A DNA stretch of 64,000 nt, taken from the NCBI RefSeq assembly GCF_019880205.1, contig NZ_CP082296.1, positions 1 to 64,000 on the forward strand, read 5' to 3'. The notes beneath the pieces are model-generated. The model ran no database searches, was not told the origin of the DNA, and saw only the letters and a program-made list of their open reading frames with translations. This document shows, piece after piece, positions 35,411-44,641 of this stretch. This DNA comes from Pantoea alfalfae (GTDB taxonomy: Bacteria; Pseudomonadota; Gammaproteobacteria; Enterobacterales; Enterobacteriaceae). A program made the translations under genes and the position numbers. Every line of letters starts with the position of its first letter. The first letter of the stretch is position 1.

Positions 35411-37288
35411 ATGGTTACGCTGGGTAAAGCAGAACTGATACTGACCCATGGCAAATTTCATACTGTTGACCGCAGCAATCCGGTCGCAGAAGCCGTGGCA
35501 ATTCGTGATGGCAAATTTGTTGCGGTAGGTACGCTGGCAGAGGCAATGGAGTATCACTGTGACGGCACCAAAGTGATCGATCTAAAAGGTCACACCGCCG
35601 TGCCGGGCCTGAACGATTCACACCTGCACCTGATTCGTGGTGGTCTGAACTACAACCTTGAACTGCGATGGGAAGGCGTTCCGTCGGTTGCCGATGCGCT
35701 GCGGATGCTGAAAGAGCAGGCGCTGCGCACGCCGTCACCGCAGTGGGTGCGTGTGGTAGGCGGCTGGACCGAGTTCCAGTTTGCCGAGCGCCGGATGCCG
35801 ACGCTGGATGAGATCAACGAGGCGGCCCCCGATACGCCAGTCTTCGTGCTGCATCTTTATGACCGCGCCCTGCTCAACCGCGCCGCACTGAAAGTCGTCG
35901 GCTATACCAAAGAGACGCCGAACCCGCCGGGTGGTGAAATCCAGCGAGACAGTAACGGTAATCCCACCGGTCTGTTGATCGCCCGTCCCAATGCGATGAT
36001 CCTCTACGCCACGCTGGCGAAAGGCCCGAAACTGCCGCTGGAACAGCAGATCAACTCGACCCGCCAGTTTATGCGCGAGCTGAATCGACTGGGCCTGACC
36101 AGCGCCATTGATGCGGGCGGTGGCTTCCAGAACTATCCCGAAGATTACGAAGTGATCGCTGAACTGCATCAGAAAAAGCAGATGACGCTGCGTATCGCCT
36201 ACAACCTCTTCACGCAGCGTCCGGGTCATGAACTGGAAGATTTTGAGAAGTGGACGGACATGCTGACGCCAGGCCAGGGCAGCGACTATTTCCGTCACAA
36301 CGGCGCAGGCGAAATGCTGGTGTTCTCGGTCGCCGACTTCGAAGATTTTCTGGAGCCACGTCCGGACTTAGCGCCTGGCATGGAGGATGAACTGGAGCGC
36401 GTGGTGCGTCATCTGGTGGAACATCGCTGGCCTTTCCGTCTGCATGCAACTTATGACGAGTCGATCAGCCGGATGCTGGATGTCTTTGAGAAGGTCAACC
36501 GCGATATCCCGTTTAATGGTCTGCACTGGTTCTTTGACCACGCGGAAACGGTCACTCAGCGCAATATCGATCGTATCAAAGCGCTGGGCGGTGGCATTGC
36601 GGTGCAGCATCGCATGGCATTCCAGGGCGAATACTTTGCTGAACGCTACGGCATTGAAGCCACCCGCCACACCCCGCCGGTACAGAAAATGCTGGAAACC
36701 GGCGTCCCGGTCGGACTCGGCACCGACGCAACCCGCGTCGCCAGCTACAACCCCTGGACCGCGCTCTACTGGCTGGTTTCTGGTCGCACCGTGGGCGGCA
36801 TGCAGATGTATGACGTCAATGCCCGCCTTGACCGTGAAACGGCGCTGATGCTCTGGACACAGGGCAGCGCCTGGTTCTCCAGCGAACAAAATAAAAAAGG
36901 TCGGATTCAGGTAGGTCTTCTGGCGGATCTGGCCGTGCTGAGCAAAGATTTCTTCAGCGTGCCGGAAGAGGAAATTAAAGGCATTGAGTCGGTGCTGACG
37001 GTGGTGGATGGCAATATTGTCTATGCCGCCGGTTCGTTCAGCGCGGATGCACCGCCCGCGATTCCGGTCCTGCCTGAGTGGTCGCCAGTGGTAAACGTGC
37101 CGGGTCACTATCGCAGCGCCCCGCCAGTTGTGCAGAGCCGTGCAGGCATGATGCCCGCCGTCCACCACTGCAGCGGCCCGTGCGGGGTTCATCAACACTC
37201 GCATGAGATCGCCCGGGGTTCCAGTGTACCGGTCGCCGAAGATAACGCCTTCTGGGGCGCGCTCGGCTGCAGCTGCTTCGCGTTTTAA
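35411..37288 (+). CDS. Amidohydrolase, YtcJ/NfdA-like
   Basis: This 625-residue amidohydrolase-superfamily protein has metal-binding NDSHLHL (about residue 75), HATYDE and FDHAE in the middle and GTDATR near the end, as in YtcJ-type N-acyl/formamide hydrolases. A Cys/His-rich tail (HHCSGPCGVHQHSH) could bind an extra metal. A strong GAGGAGG precedes the ATG. It leads a four-gene run with a DoxX protein (3-base gap), MFS and haloperoxidase-like genes. The substrate is unknown. Confidence 0.82.
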   Translation: MVTLGKAELILTHGKFHTVDRSNPVAEAVAIRDGKFVAVGTLAEAMEYHCDGTKVIDLKGHTAVPGLNDSHLHLIRGGLNYNLELRWEGVPSVADALRMLKEQALRTPSPQWVRVVGGWTEFQFAERRMPTLDEINEAAPDTPVFVLHLYDRALLNRAALKVVGYTKETPNPPGGEIQRDSNGNPTGLLIARPNAMILYATLAKGPKLPLEQQINSTRQFMRELNRLGLTSAIDAGGGFQNYPEDYEVIAELHQKKQMTLRIAYNLFTQRPGHELEDFEKWTDMLTPGQGSDYFRHNGAGEMLVFSVADFEDFLEPRPDLAPGMEDELERVVRHLVEHRWPFRLHATYDESISRMLDVFEKVNRDIPFNGLHWFFDHAETVTQRNIDRIKALGGGIAVQHRMAFQGEYFAERYGIEATRHTPPVQKMLETGVPVGLGTDATRVASYNPWTALYWLVSGRTVGGMQMYDVNARLDRETALMLWTQGSAWFSSEQNKKGRIQVGLLADLAVLSKDFFSVPEEEIKGIESVLTVVDGNIVYAAGSFSADAPPAIPVLPEWSPVVNVPGHYRSAPPVVQSRAGMMPAVHHCSGPCGVHQHSHEIARGSSVPVAEDNAFWGALGCSCFAF

Positions 37289-37290
37289 TC

Positions 37291-37713
37291 ATGAATAACG
37301 CTAGGGATCTGTCGCCCCGTATCAATGCGGGGCTGTTCTTCCTGCGCCTGACCGGCAGCCTGCTGCTGTTGCAGGTGCATGGGCTGCCGAAAATTCTGCA
37401 TTTCAGCGAAGAACTGACGCGTATAGAAGACCCGTTTGGTCTGGGACCGATGATGAGCCTGCTGCCAGCGATAGTGGCAGAAGTCATCTGCCCGATCTTT
37501 ATTATTCTCGGCTGGGGTAGCCGGATTGCCTGCCTGCCGATCATCGCGGTGCTACTGGTCGCGATGCTGGTGGTACACCCTGGCTGGTCACTGGCGGAAG
37601 GCCAGTTCGGCTGGCTGCTGCTCATTATCTTTACCACGCTGGCGCTGACCGGGCCTGGCGGCTGGCGAATCGGCGCGGTGAAACATCAGGGGGTTCGTCA
37701 TGGCACAGGTTAA
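37291..37713 (+). CDS. DoxX-family membrane protein
   Basis: This 140-residue protein has four membrane helices and DoxX features (GLFFLRLTGSLLLLQVHGLPK, FIILGWGSRIACLPI). DoxX proteins are linked to quinone-dependent redox functions, but this one is uncharacterised. It starts 3 bases after the amidohydrolase stop and overlaps the MFS gene by 14 bases, so it belongs to the operon. Confidence 0.82.
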   Translation: MNNARDLSPRINAGLFFLRLTGSLLLLQVHGLPKILHFSEELTRIEDPFGLGPMMSLLPAIVAEVICPIFIILGWGSRIACLPIIAVLLVAMLVVHPGWSLAEGQFGWLLLIIFTTLALTGPGGWRIGAVKHQGVRHGTG

Positions 37714-39328
37714 TGATATCCACCAGCTCGAGCAGGAAAAGCCTGCGGCAACGCCCACGGGTGAGGTTTCACCGCTACAGCCGCTGCGTCAGCCGGTGTT
37801 CCGCATGCTGTGGATCGCCACCGTCGTCTCCAATATCGGTTCATGGATGAACGATGTGGGTGTGAACTGGAGCATGCTGACGCTGAGTGCCGACCCGCTG
37901 GCCGTGGCGCTGGTGCAGGCGGCCAGCAGCCTGCCGATGTTTCTGTTCGCGCTGCCCTCAGGCGTAATGGCGGATATCGTTGACCGCCGCAAATATCTGC
38001 TGTTTTCCCAGCTCTGGACCTTTATCGCCGCGGCCGGGCTGACGGTGCTGGCCTGGACCGGCCATGTAACCCCTGAAGTACTGCTGGGCGCTGCCTTTTT
38101 GCTGAGCGCGGGTGCCGCCATGAGTTCGCCGCCCTTCCAGGCGATCGTGCCGGATCTGGTGACTAAACAGGAACTGGGTCCAGCCATTGCCCTTAACTCG
38201 CTCGGCATTAATATCAGTCGCGCCATCGGTCCGGCGCTGGGCGGCCTGATCCTCTCATTCACCGGGCCCTGGATGGTTTTCCTGCTCAATGCGTTGTCCG
38301 TGCTGGGCGTGACCTGGGTGCTCTGGCGCTGGAAAGCAGAACCCAGCGTGCAGCGCCTCCCGCCCGAGCACTTCTTCCCGGCGGTGCGTGCCGGCCTGCG
38401 CTATGTGCATGCGGCACCAGTGTTGCGTAACGTGCTTGTGCGGACCTTCGCGTTCTTCCTGTTTGGCAGCGCAGGCTGGGCTTTGCTGCCATTGGTGGCG
38501 CGTCGTGAACTCGGCCTCGGCCCTGGCGGCTACGGCATTATGCTGGCCTGCATCGGTGTCGGCGCGATAACTGGCGCCGTCCTGCTGCCGCGTCTGCGTC
38601 GTCGCCTGAGTTCCGATCGCCTGATGGTGCTTGCCAGTCTGATCTTTGCCCTGACTATGCTGGCGCTGGCCTTTGTGCGGCACTTCTGGCTTCTGAATGC
38701 GTTTGAGTTCTTCACCGGCTTTGCCTGGATCGCGGTGCTGTCGACGCTGAATCTTGGCGCACAGCGCAGCGCCGCGAAGTGGGTGAAAGCGCGTGCGCTG
38801 GCGGTTTATCTGACGGTGTTCTTTGGTTCGATGACCGCAGGCAGCGCCCTCTGGGGACAGCTCGCCTCGCACTTCGGCATTCCGCTGTCGCTCTGCATCG
38901 CCGCGCTGGGCATGGTACTGGCCAGCAGTACCGTCTGGCGCTGGCGGCTCGATCAGGATCCCGATCTCAATCTCGATATGATTGGTGACGGCGTCAATGC
39001 GCCTGCGCTGGATATTCGTCACGAACGCGGGCCGGTTATGGTGAATTACGAATACCGGATTACTATTGATGATGTACATGCTTTTACAGTCTGCATGCAG
39101 GATATGCGGCGGGTCAGACGCCGCGGTGGCGCCATCAACTGGTCACTGTATGAAGATATTCTGCAGCCCGGCATTTTCGTTGAAACGTTTGTGGTCGGTT
39201 CCTGGGTCGAACATCTGCGTCAGAAAGAGCGCTACACCATCAACGACAAAAAAATAGAGCGGCGGGTTTTCGCTTTTCATCAGGGCGAACGCTCACCCGA
39301 GGTACGCTATCTGGTGGCGCCAGTGTAA
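37700..39328 (+). CDS. EntS-type MFS exporter with C-terminal ABM-like domain
   Basis: In this 542-residue protein residues ~30-415 form a twelve-helix MFS_3 domain (SGVMADIVDRRKYL and LNSLGINISRAIGPALGG motifs). About 110 soluble residues follow (VNYEYRITIDDVHAFTVCMQ, FVETFVVGSWVEHLRQKERYT) that resemble an antibiotic-biosynthesis-monooxygenase-like ferredoxin fold. This fusion recurs in enterobacteria. The operon suggests export of a compound related to the amidohydrolase substrate. Confidence 0.82.
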   Translation: MAQVNDIHQLEQEKPAATPTGEVSPLQPLRQPVFRMLWIATVVSNIGSWMNDVGVNWSMLTLSADPLAVALVQAASSLPMFLFALPSGVMADIVDRRKYLLFSQLWTFIAAAGLTVLAWTGHVTPEVLLGAAFLLSAGAAMSSPPFQAIVPDLVTKQELGPAIALNSLGINISRAIGPALGGLILSFTGPWMVFLLNALSVLGVTWVLWRWKAEPSVQRLPPEHFFPAVRAGLRYVHAAPVLRNVLVRTFAFFLFGSAGWALLPLVARRELGLGPGGYGIMLACIGVGAITGAVLLPRLRRRLSSDRLMVLASLIFALTMLALAFVRHFWLLNAFEFFTGFAWIAVLSTLNLGAQRSAAKWVKARALAVYLTVFFGSMTAGSALWGQLASHFGIPLSLCIAALGMVLASSTVWRWRLDQDPDLNLDMIGDGVNAPALDIRHERGPVMVNYEYRITIDDVHAFTVCMQDMRRVRRRGGAINWSLYEDILQPGIFVETFVVGSWVEHLRQKERYTINDKKIERRVFAFHQGERSPEVRYLVAPV

Positions 39329-39378
39329 CTGGCGCAGTACCAACTTCTCATCTATCACGTCATACAGAGGGCAATACT

Positions 39379-40200
39379 ATGAGCACTTTTAAAACGACCG
39401 ACGGCACACAGATTTACTTCAAGGACTGGGGAACCGGTAAGCCTGTATTATTCAGCCACGGCTGGCCGCTGGATGCCGACATGTGGGACAGCCAGATGAA
39501 ATTCCTTGCCGATAACGGCTATCGGGTGATTGCGTTTGACCGTCGTGGCTTTGGCCGCTCTGACCAGCCCTGGACCGGCAATAACTACGATACCTTTGCT
39601 TCAGATATTAACGATTTGATCACCCATCTTGACCTGCAGAACGTGACGCTGGTGGGCTTCTCCATGGGTGGCGGCGACGTTACGCGCTACATCGGCAGCT
39701 ACGGCAGCGATCGCGTCGCGGCGCTGGTGCTGCTCGGTGCCGTTACGCCTATCTTTGGCAAAACGGCAGACTACCCGCAGGGTGTCGATATGTCGGTATT
39801 CGAGGGGATTCGTGATGGCCTGCTCAAAGATCGCGCGCAGTTTATCAAAGAGTTCGCCACGCCGTTCTACGGCACCAACGCCGGGCAGACTGTTTCAGAT
39901 GGCGTGATGACGCAGACGCTGAATATCGCGTTGCTGGCTTCGCTAAAAAGTACCGTGGACTGCGTTACCGCGTTTGCGGAAACCGATTTCCGTGCCGACG
40001 TAGCGAAAGTCAATGTGCCAACGCTGGTGATCCATGGCAGCAACGACCAGATCGTGCCGTTTGAATCCACCGGCAAAGTGGCGGCGGAGATGATTGAGGG
40101 TGCTGAACTCAAGGTTTATGACAATGCGCCGCATGGTTTCGCGGTGACGCATCAGGATCAACTGAACCAGGATCTGCTGGCGTTTCTTAACGCGCAGTGA
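39379..40200 (+). CDS. Alpha/beta hydrolase, non-haem haloperoxidase-like
   Basis: This 273-residue protein has a complete catalytic triad in context: GFSMGGGD (Ser), GSNDQIVP (Asp) and PHGFAVTH (His), plus SHGWPLDADMW near the start. It is typical of the cofactor-free chloroperoxidase/esterase group, which are probably esterases or perhydrolases in vivo. It is the last gene of the run begun at 35411; a strong terminator follows. Confidence 0.87.
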   Translation: MSTFKTTDGTQIYFKDWGTGKPVLFSHGWPLDADMWDSQMKFLADNGYRVIAFDRRGFGRSDQPWTGNNYDTFASDINDLITHLDLQNVTLVGFSMGGGDVTRYIGSYGSDRVAALVLLGAVTPIFGKTADYPQGVDMSVFEGIRDGLLKDRAQFIKEFATPFYGTNAGQTVSDGVMTQTLNIALLASLKSTVDCVTAFAETDFRADVAKVNVPTLVIHGSNDQIVPFESTGKVAAEMIEGAELKVYDNAPHGFAVTHQDQLNQDLLAFLNAQ

Positions 40201-40207
40201 TGCAAAA

Positions 40208-40237
40208 AAAACTGCGCGGTGAAAGCCGCGCAGTTTT
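40208..40237. terminator. Bidirectional intrinsic terminator
   Basis: AAAACTGCGCGG and CCGCGCAGTTTT form a perfect 12-bp stem with a TGAAAG loop. Flanking A and T runs let it end both the haloperoxidase-like transcript (plus) and the pirin transcript (minus). Confidence 0.9.
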
Positions 40238-40241
40238 CATT

Positions 40242-40967
40242 TTAACGGGTTGGATGATTCACTTCGTTGGGACGCAGATCGAATAACAACACCTCCGCTC
40301 CTTCACCGTGACTGAACGACAGCGTTTTCTCATTGCGAACCCGCGCACCGTCTCCGGCATTAAATTGCAGGCCATTTACCCTGACACTGCCGCGCGCCAC
40401 ATGAATATACGCATAGCGGTCGTCCGGCAGCGTGATCGTCTGCTGCTCATCGCCCTGGAACAGTCCCGCATAGATGCGAATATCCTGGCGCACCCGTAAT
40501 GCCCCGTTTTCACCTTCCGGCGAAATAATCAGTCGCAAATTACCGCGTTTATCCGCTTCGGTGACGGAGATCTGCTGGTAGCCTGGCGGCGTGTTCTTCT
40601 CAGCAGGAACTACCCAAATCTGCAGGAAATGCACGCCCTCAGTACCAGAGTGGTTAAACTCACTGTGGGTCACACCACTGCCCGCACTCATCAACTGCAC
40701 GTCGCCGGGAACAATCACCGAGCCGGTGCCCATTGAGTCTTTGTGCTCCAGCGCGCCTTCCAGCACATAAGAGATTATCTCCATGTTGCTGTGCGGATGA
40801 GCACCAAAACCACGCCCTTTAGCGACGCGATCATCGTTGATCACCAGCAGATCAGAGAAGCCCGCCTGTTTTGGGTCCCAGTAGTTTGCAAAAGAGAAGG
40901 TGTGACGTGAATTCAGCCAGCCGTGATCGCCCACACCGCGTTGCTCTGACAATCTTTGCTCAATCAT
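40242..40967 (-). CDS. Pirin-family protein (YhhW-like)
   Basis: This 241-residue bicupin has pirin metal-site residues FGAHPHSNMEIISYVLEG (His-x-His and Glu), then HSEFNHSGTE. YhhW, the close enterobacterial relative, has quercetinase activity. AGGGG precedes the ATG at 40967; the frame extends to 41000 without a ribosome site. Confidence 0.88.
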   Translation of the reverse strand: MIEQRLSEQRGVGDHGWLNSRHTFSFANYWDPKQAGFSDLLVINDDRVAKGRGFGAHPHSNMEIISYVLEGALEHKDSMGTGSVIVPGDVQLMSAGSGVTHSEFNHSGTEGVHFLQIWVVPAEKNTPPGYQQISVTEADKRGNLRLIISPEGENGALRVRQDIRIYAGLFQGDEQQTITLPDDRYAYIHVARGSVRVNGLQFNAGDGARVRNEKTLSFSHGEGAEVLLFDLRPNEVNHPTR

Positions 40968-41130
40968 ATTCTGCCCCTTCGTTGATTCGGGAAGCGCCAA
41001 TGCCCTTCGATGGAAACAGCATATAAGTAAACAAGAGAGTCACACAATGGTGCTAACGGGCAATCACTGTCGCTTTTTAGTGGACAATAGAGGCGTCGTT
41101 AAATTGGGAAAAGGCTGGTGGGTCATGCTT

Positions 41131-42111
41131 TCAGCTGCTGCACCGCACCACCAGCTCACCCTGCATGATCACACATTGTGAAGGCGCATCGGGCCGGGTG
41201 ATTTTCTGCAACACCAGTTCACAGGCCCGGCGACCTATTTCCTTTGAGGGTTGCGCCAGGGTGGTCAGTGGCGGCGATACCATTTCAGCCAGTTCGCTGC
41301 CGTCAAACCCTACTACGCCGATATCGTCAGGTATCCGCAACCCCGCCTGCTGAATTGCCGTCATGGCGCCAGCGGCAAGCGTATCAGACACGGCAAACAC
41401 CGCATCAGGAATGGTTTTGTCCGCCAGCAACTGCTCCATCGCCGCTTTTCCGGCGCTGAAGCTTAACTCGCTGGCGTAGGCAATCGCCTCCCAGGTCAGG
41501 TGCTGTTCTTTGATCTGGCGGGTATAGCCCTGCTGACGCAGTCGGGCATATCGATAGCGGAGGTCGTGATTAATTAACGCGATGCGCTGCCGTCCCCGTG
41601 CCGCAAGGAACTGCACCACTGACTGCGCAGCGACGTCATCATCAATACCGACGCAGGAGACCTGCCCGGTGTCATCATGTTCGGCACACTGAACCCAGGG
41701 GGCCGCGCCTATCAGCTGGCTCAGCTCCGGCAGCTTGCTGAAGGCATCCATCGTAATGATGCCATCCACCATTTTGCCGGAAAGCAGTTGCAGACTGGAT
41801 CGCGAACGTTCTATCTCCGCGCCCGAGTTGCACAGCAGGATGCGATAGCCATTTTTCTCGGCGTGCGCCTCTATGCCTTTAACCACTTCGGCGCAGAACG
41901 GGTTGGAGATATCTGAAACCAGCACCAGAATCATCGCGCTGCGCGCCGTGCGTAGCTGGCGTGCCAGCAGGTTAGGCTGATAATGGCTTTCTTCGATGGC
42001 CGCCAGGACTTTCTGGCGATTAGCTGGTTTTACGCTGTCGCTGTTATTCAACACCCGGGAAACCGTAGCAACTGAAACACCCGCCATCCGGGCGATTTTC
42101 TGAACAGACAT
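41131..42111 (-). CDS. LacI-family repressor
   Basis: This 326-residue protein has a LacI helix-turn-helix (QKIARMAGVSVATVSRVLNN), a hinge helix with LLARQLRT and a periplasmic-binding-like sensor domain (LVLVSDISNPFCAEVVKGIE). It is encoded just after the isomerase/transporter pair, in the same orientation, 68 bases from the isomerase. Its probable operators are the paired AGTAATCGATTACT-type palindromes upstream of the transporter. Confidence 0.9.
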   Translation of the reverse strand: MSVQKIARMAGVSVATVSRVLNNSDSVKPANRQKVLAAIEESHYQPNLLARQLRTARSAMILVLVSDISNPFCAEVVKGIEAHAEKNGYRILLCNSGAEIERSRSSLQLLSGKMVDGIITMDAFSKLPELSQLIGAAPWVQCAEHDDTGQVSCVGIDDDVAAQSVVQFLAARGRQRIALINHDLRYRYARLRQQGYTRQIKEQHLTWEAIAYASELSFSAGKAAMEQLLADKTIPDAVFAVSDTLAAGAMTAIQQAGLRIPDDIGVVGFDGSELAEMVSPPLTTLAQPSKEIGRRACELVLQKITRPDAPSQCVIMQGELVVRCSS

Positions 42112-42179
42112 AACGATCCTTCTGTTTTAATGCGTGTAAAGCCGACTCACCGCTCATCCGCTGAATCCACATGGCCACC

Positions 42180-43241
42180 TCAGACGTCGCGATCCAGCCC
42201 CAGCTGGTGGCGTATCAATGGGGCGTTCTCTGCTAAAGCAAAATCATCAAACGCGCGGTCAGCCACGGGAATAATATGGCGACGGATAAACTCTGCACCT
42301 TCACGCGCCCCGGTTTCGCCCTCTTTCAGGCAGCACTCCCACTCCAGCACCGCCCAGCCATCATAGTCATACTGTGCCAGCTTGCTGAAAATACGACCAA
42401 AGTCGATCTGGCCATCGCCCGGCGAGCGAAAGCGTCCGGTCCGTGCCAGCCAGGGCTGATAACCGCCATAGACGCCGCTGCGTCCGTTAAGCTGATATTC
42501 AGCATCCTTAACGTGAAAGGCTTTGATACGCGGATGGTAGAGGTCGATAAACTGCAGATAGTCGATGTGTTGCAACAGCAGATGGCTGGGGTCGAACAGA
42601 ATATTGCAGCGCGGATGGTGATTCACCTCCGCCAGAAAACGCTCAAACGTAACACCGTCATGCAGGTCTTCGCCGGGATGAATCTCATAGCAGAGGTCAA
42701 TGCCATGCTGGTCAAATACATCCATCACCGGTAGCCAGCGCCTTGCCAGCTCAGCAAACGCCTCATCAAACAGCGCTTCATGATGCGGCGGCCAGGGATA
42801 GAACCAGGGCCAGGCGAGTGAGCCGGAAAAGGTGGCGTGGGCGCGCAAACCTAACTTCTCAGAGGCCGCGGCCGCCTTTTTCAGGGTGGCGATAGCCCAG
42901 TCAGTGCGCCGGACGGGATCGCCGCGCAATGCCGCTGGGGCAAAATTATCAAAAGCCATGTCATAGGCCGGGTTAACGGCAACCAGTTGCCCTTCGAGAT
43001 GGGTAGACAGCTCGCTGATCTCCAGCCCAAAACCGGCCAGCAATCCCCGTACCTCATCGCAATAGGTCTGGCTGACCGCTGCCTGCTCAAGGTCGAAAAT
43101 AGCGGGCTGGTGACAGGGGATCTGCAGCGCCCGGTATCCCAGCGCGGCGGCCCACTCCGCCAGACCCGCCAGGGAATTAAATGGCGGCTGCGAGGTGATG
43201 AACTGCGACAGGAAGATGCCCGGTCCCTTAACTGTTTTCAT
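42180..43241 (-). CDS. Sugar phosphate isomerase/epimerase (TIM barrel)
   Basis: This 353-residue protein of the xylose-isomerase-like AP-endonuclease-2 fold shows metal ligands in CYEIHPGED (Glu, His), ILFDPSH (Asp, His), KAFHVKDAEY (His, Asp) and AVLEWE (Glu). It probably isomerises or epimerises a keto sugar or inositol derivative. Its start overlaps the transporter stop by 14 bases, so uptake and isomerisation are co-expressed. Confidence 0.85.
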   Translation of the reverse strand: MKTVKGPGIFLSQFITSQPPFNSLAGLAEWAAALGYRALQIPCHQPAIFDLEQAAVSQTYCDEVRGLLAGFGLEISELSTHLEGQLVAVNPAYDMAFDNFAPAALRGDPVRRTDWAIATLKKAAAASEKLGLRAHATFSGSLAWPWFYPWPPHHEALFDEAFAELARRWLPVMDVFDQHGIDLCYEIHPGEDLHDGVTFERFLAEVNHHPRCNILFDPSHLLLQHIDYLQFIDLYHPRIKAFHVKDAEYQLNGRSGVYGGYQPWLARTGRFRSPGDGQIDFGRIFSKLAQYDYDGWAVLEWECCLKEGETGAREGAEFIRRHIIPVADRAFDDFALAENAPLIRHQLGLDRDV

Positions 43242-44496
43242 TAGTAACTCCTGTTTTTGCTACCGCCTCATCACGATATTTAAACGAGAAGAAGAAAATA
43301 ATCGCGATCAGCGCGGCGGCAACGGCGGGGATCCACCAGAAGAGTGCCCAGCTCTGCGCGCTGACGTTACCTGCAACCAGATGGTTGTAGAGCGCGCCAG
43401 AGATTTGCGTTCCCAGCAGCATGCCGATGCCGTAGGTGAACATCACCACCATGCTCTGCGCCTGCCCTTTTACCTTTTCACCGGCAATCCGATCGGTATA
43501 GATGAAGCCCACCACGAAGAAGAAGTCATAGCAGATGCCATGTAGCAGAATGCCGAGGTAGATCAGCGTGCGCGTCTCATCACTCATGCCCAGCGCAAAC
43601 AGGGCATAGCGGACAAACCACGCCGTCATCCCAATCAGCAGCATGTACTTCACACCCAGGCGACGAAATAGCAGCGGGATGATCAGCATGAAGGCAATTT
43701 CAGACATCTGCCCCAGTGACATTAGCGTGCTGACTTCGCGGATACCGGCATCCGCCAGCCAGGAAGCAGTAAACGCGTAGTAGGTGCCAAGTGGAATGGA
43801 GATCAGGGTGGCACACAGTGCAAAGACCATGAAATGCCGCAGCCGCAGCAAGGCGAAGGCGTCGGCGCAGAAGAGATCGCGGACTTTTAACGGTAAACCT
43901 TTAGCCGGTGCCGGTGTGTGAGGCAACGTCAGGCTATAAATGGCCAGCAGGACTGAACAGAGTGCCGCCAGCTGGAACACCGCCACGCTGTCTGCAATGC
44001 CGGTCACGCCGATAAAGATCCCCGCCACGATCCAGCCGATAGTGCCGAAGACCCTGACGATGGGGAAACTCTTCTCACTGCTGGCGAGACTGTGAAAGGC
44101 GATGTTATTCGAGAGCGCCAGCGTCGGCATAAAGCAGAGCGTATAGCCAAATAACAGGGCGATCAGCAACGCGCCATTCTCTGCGATCAGTGCCTGCGGC
44201 ACGAACCAGAGAATCGCTGCGCCCGCCAGATTCATGACGGCCATCACTTTCTGCGAGGGAAAGAAACGATCCACCAGCATACCGAGCACAAACGGCGAGA
44301 GAATCGACGCGATAGGCCCGGCCGAAAACGCATCCCCAATCAGCAACGGCATATTGTGACGGGTCATCACCAGCCCCAGCGTTACCGACCAGCTGCCCCA
44401 GATAAAGAACTGCATAAACATCATCAGTGAAAGACGCGGCACCAGCAGCTTATGCTGCACCCGCTGACCTGCACTCTCCTGCACCGTTGCAATCAT
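43228..44496 (-). CDS. MFS transporter, nucleoside:H+ symporter-like
   Basis: This 422-residue, twelve-helix carrier resembles the NupG/XapB family (LMMFMQFFIWGSWSVTLG at the start; GICYDFFFVVGFIYTDRIA mid-protein). GAGG precedes the ATG at 44496. It is first in an operon with a sugar isomerase, and two LacI-type operators lie directly upstream. The substrate may be a sugar or glycoside rather than a nucleoside. Confidence 0.85.
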   Translation of the reverse strand: MIATVQESAGQRVQHKLLVPRLSLMMFMQFFIWGSWSVTLGLVMTRHNMPLLIGDAFSAGPIASILSPFVLGMLVDRFFPSQKVMAVMNLAGAAILWFVPQALIAENGALLIALLFGYTLCFMPTLALSNNIAFHSLASSEKSFPIVRVFGTIGWIVAGIFIGVTGIADSVAVFQLAALCSVLLAIYSLTLPHTPAPAKGLPLKVRDLFCADAFALLRLRHFMVFALCATLISIPLGTYYAFTASWLADAGIREVSTLMSLGQMSEIAFMLIIPLLFRRLGVKYMLLIGMTAWFVRYALFALGMSDETRTLIYLGILLHGICYDFFFVVGFIYTDRIAGEKVKGQAQSMVVMFTYGIGMLLGTQISGALYNHLVAGNVSAQSWALFWWIPAVAAALIAIIFFFSFKYRDEAVAKTGVTNENS

Positions 44497-44511
44497 GAGA
44501 ACCTCACGAAT

Positions 44512-44527
44512 AAGTAATCGATTACTT
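44512..44527. promoter_or_regulatory. LacI-type operator 1
   Basis: AAGTAATCGATTACTT is a perfect 16-bp palindrome with the central CG typical of LacI/GalR operators, 15 bases upstream of the transporter start. A sister site lies 30 bases away, centre to centre. The LacI-family repressor encoded at the end of the operon is the likely ligand. Confidence 0.8.
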
Positions 44528-44541
44528 TATGCCGGATTTAA

Positions 44542-44557
44542 AAGTAATCGATTACAA
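44542..44557. promoter_or_regulatory. LacI-type operator 2
   Basis: The core GTAATCGATTAC (44544-44555) is identical to operator 1, within AAGTAATCGATTACAA. The 30-base spacing is close to three helical turns, which puts both sites on one face of the DNA. Confidence 0.78.
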
Positions 44558-44641
44558 CCGTTCATTCTTTCGCCGCGCTCACAAATTGTTAACTGTACGT
44601 TATTATCCTTTTGTTATTCAGCATTCTGATGCGTGCTCTGC

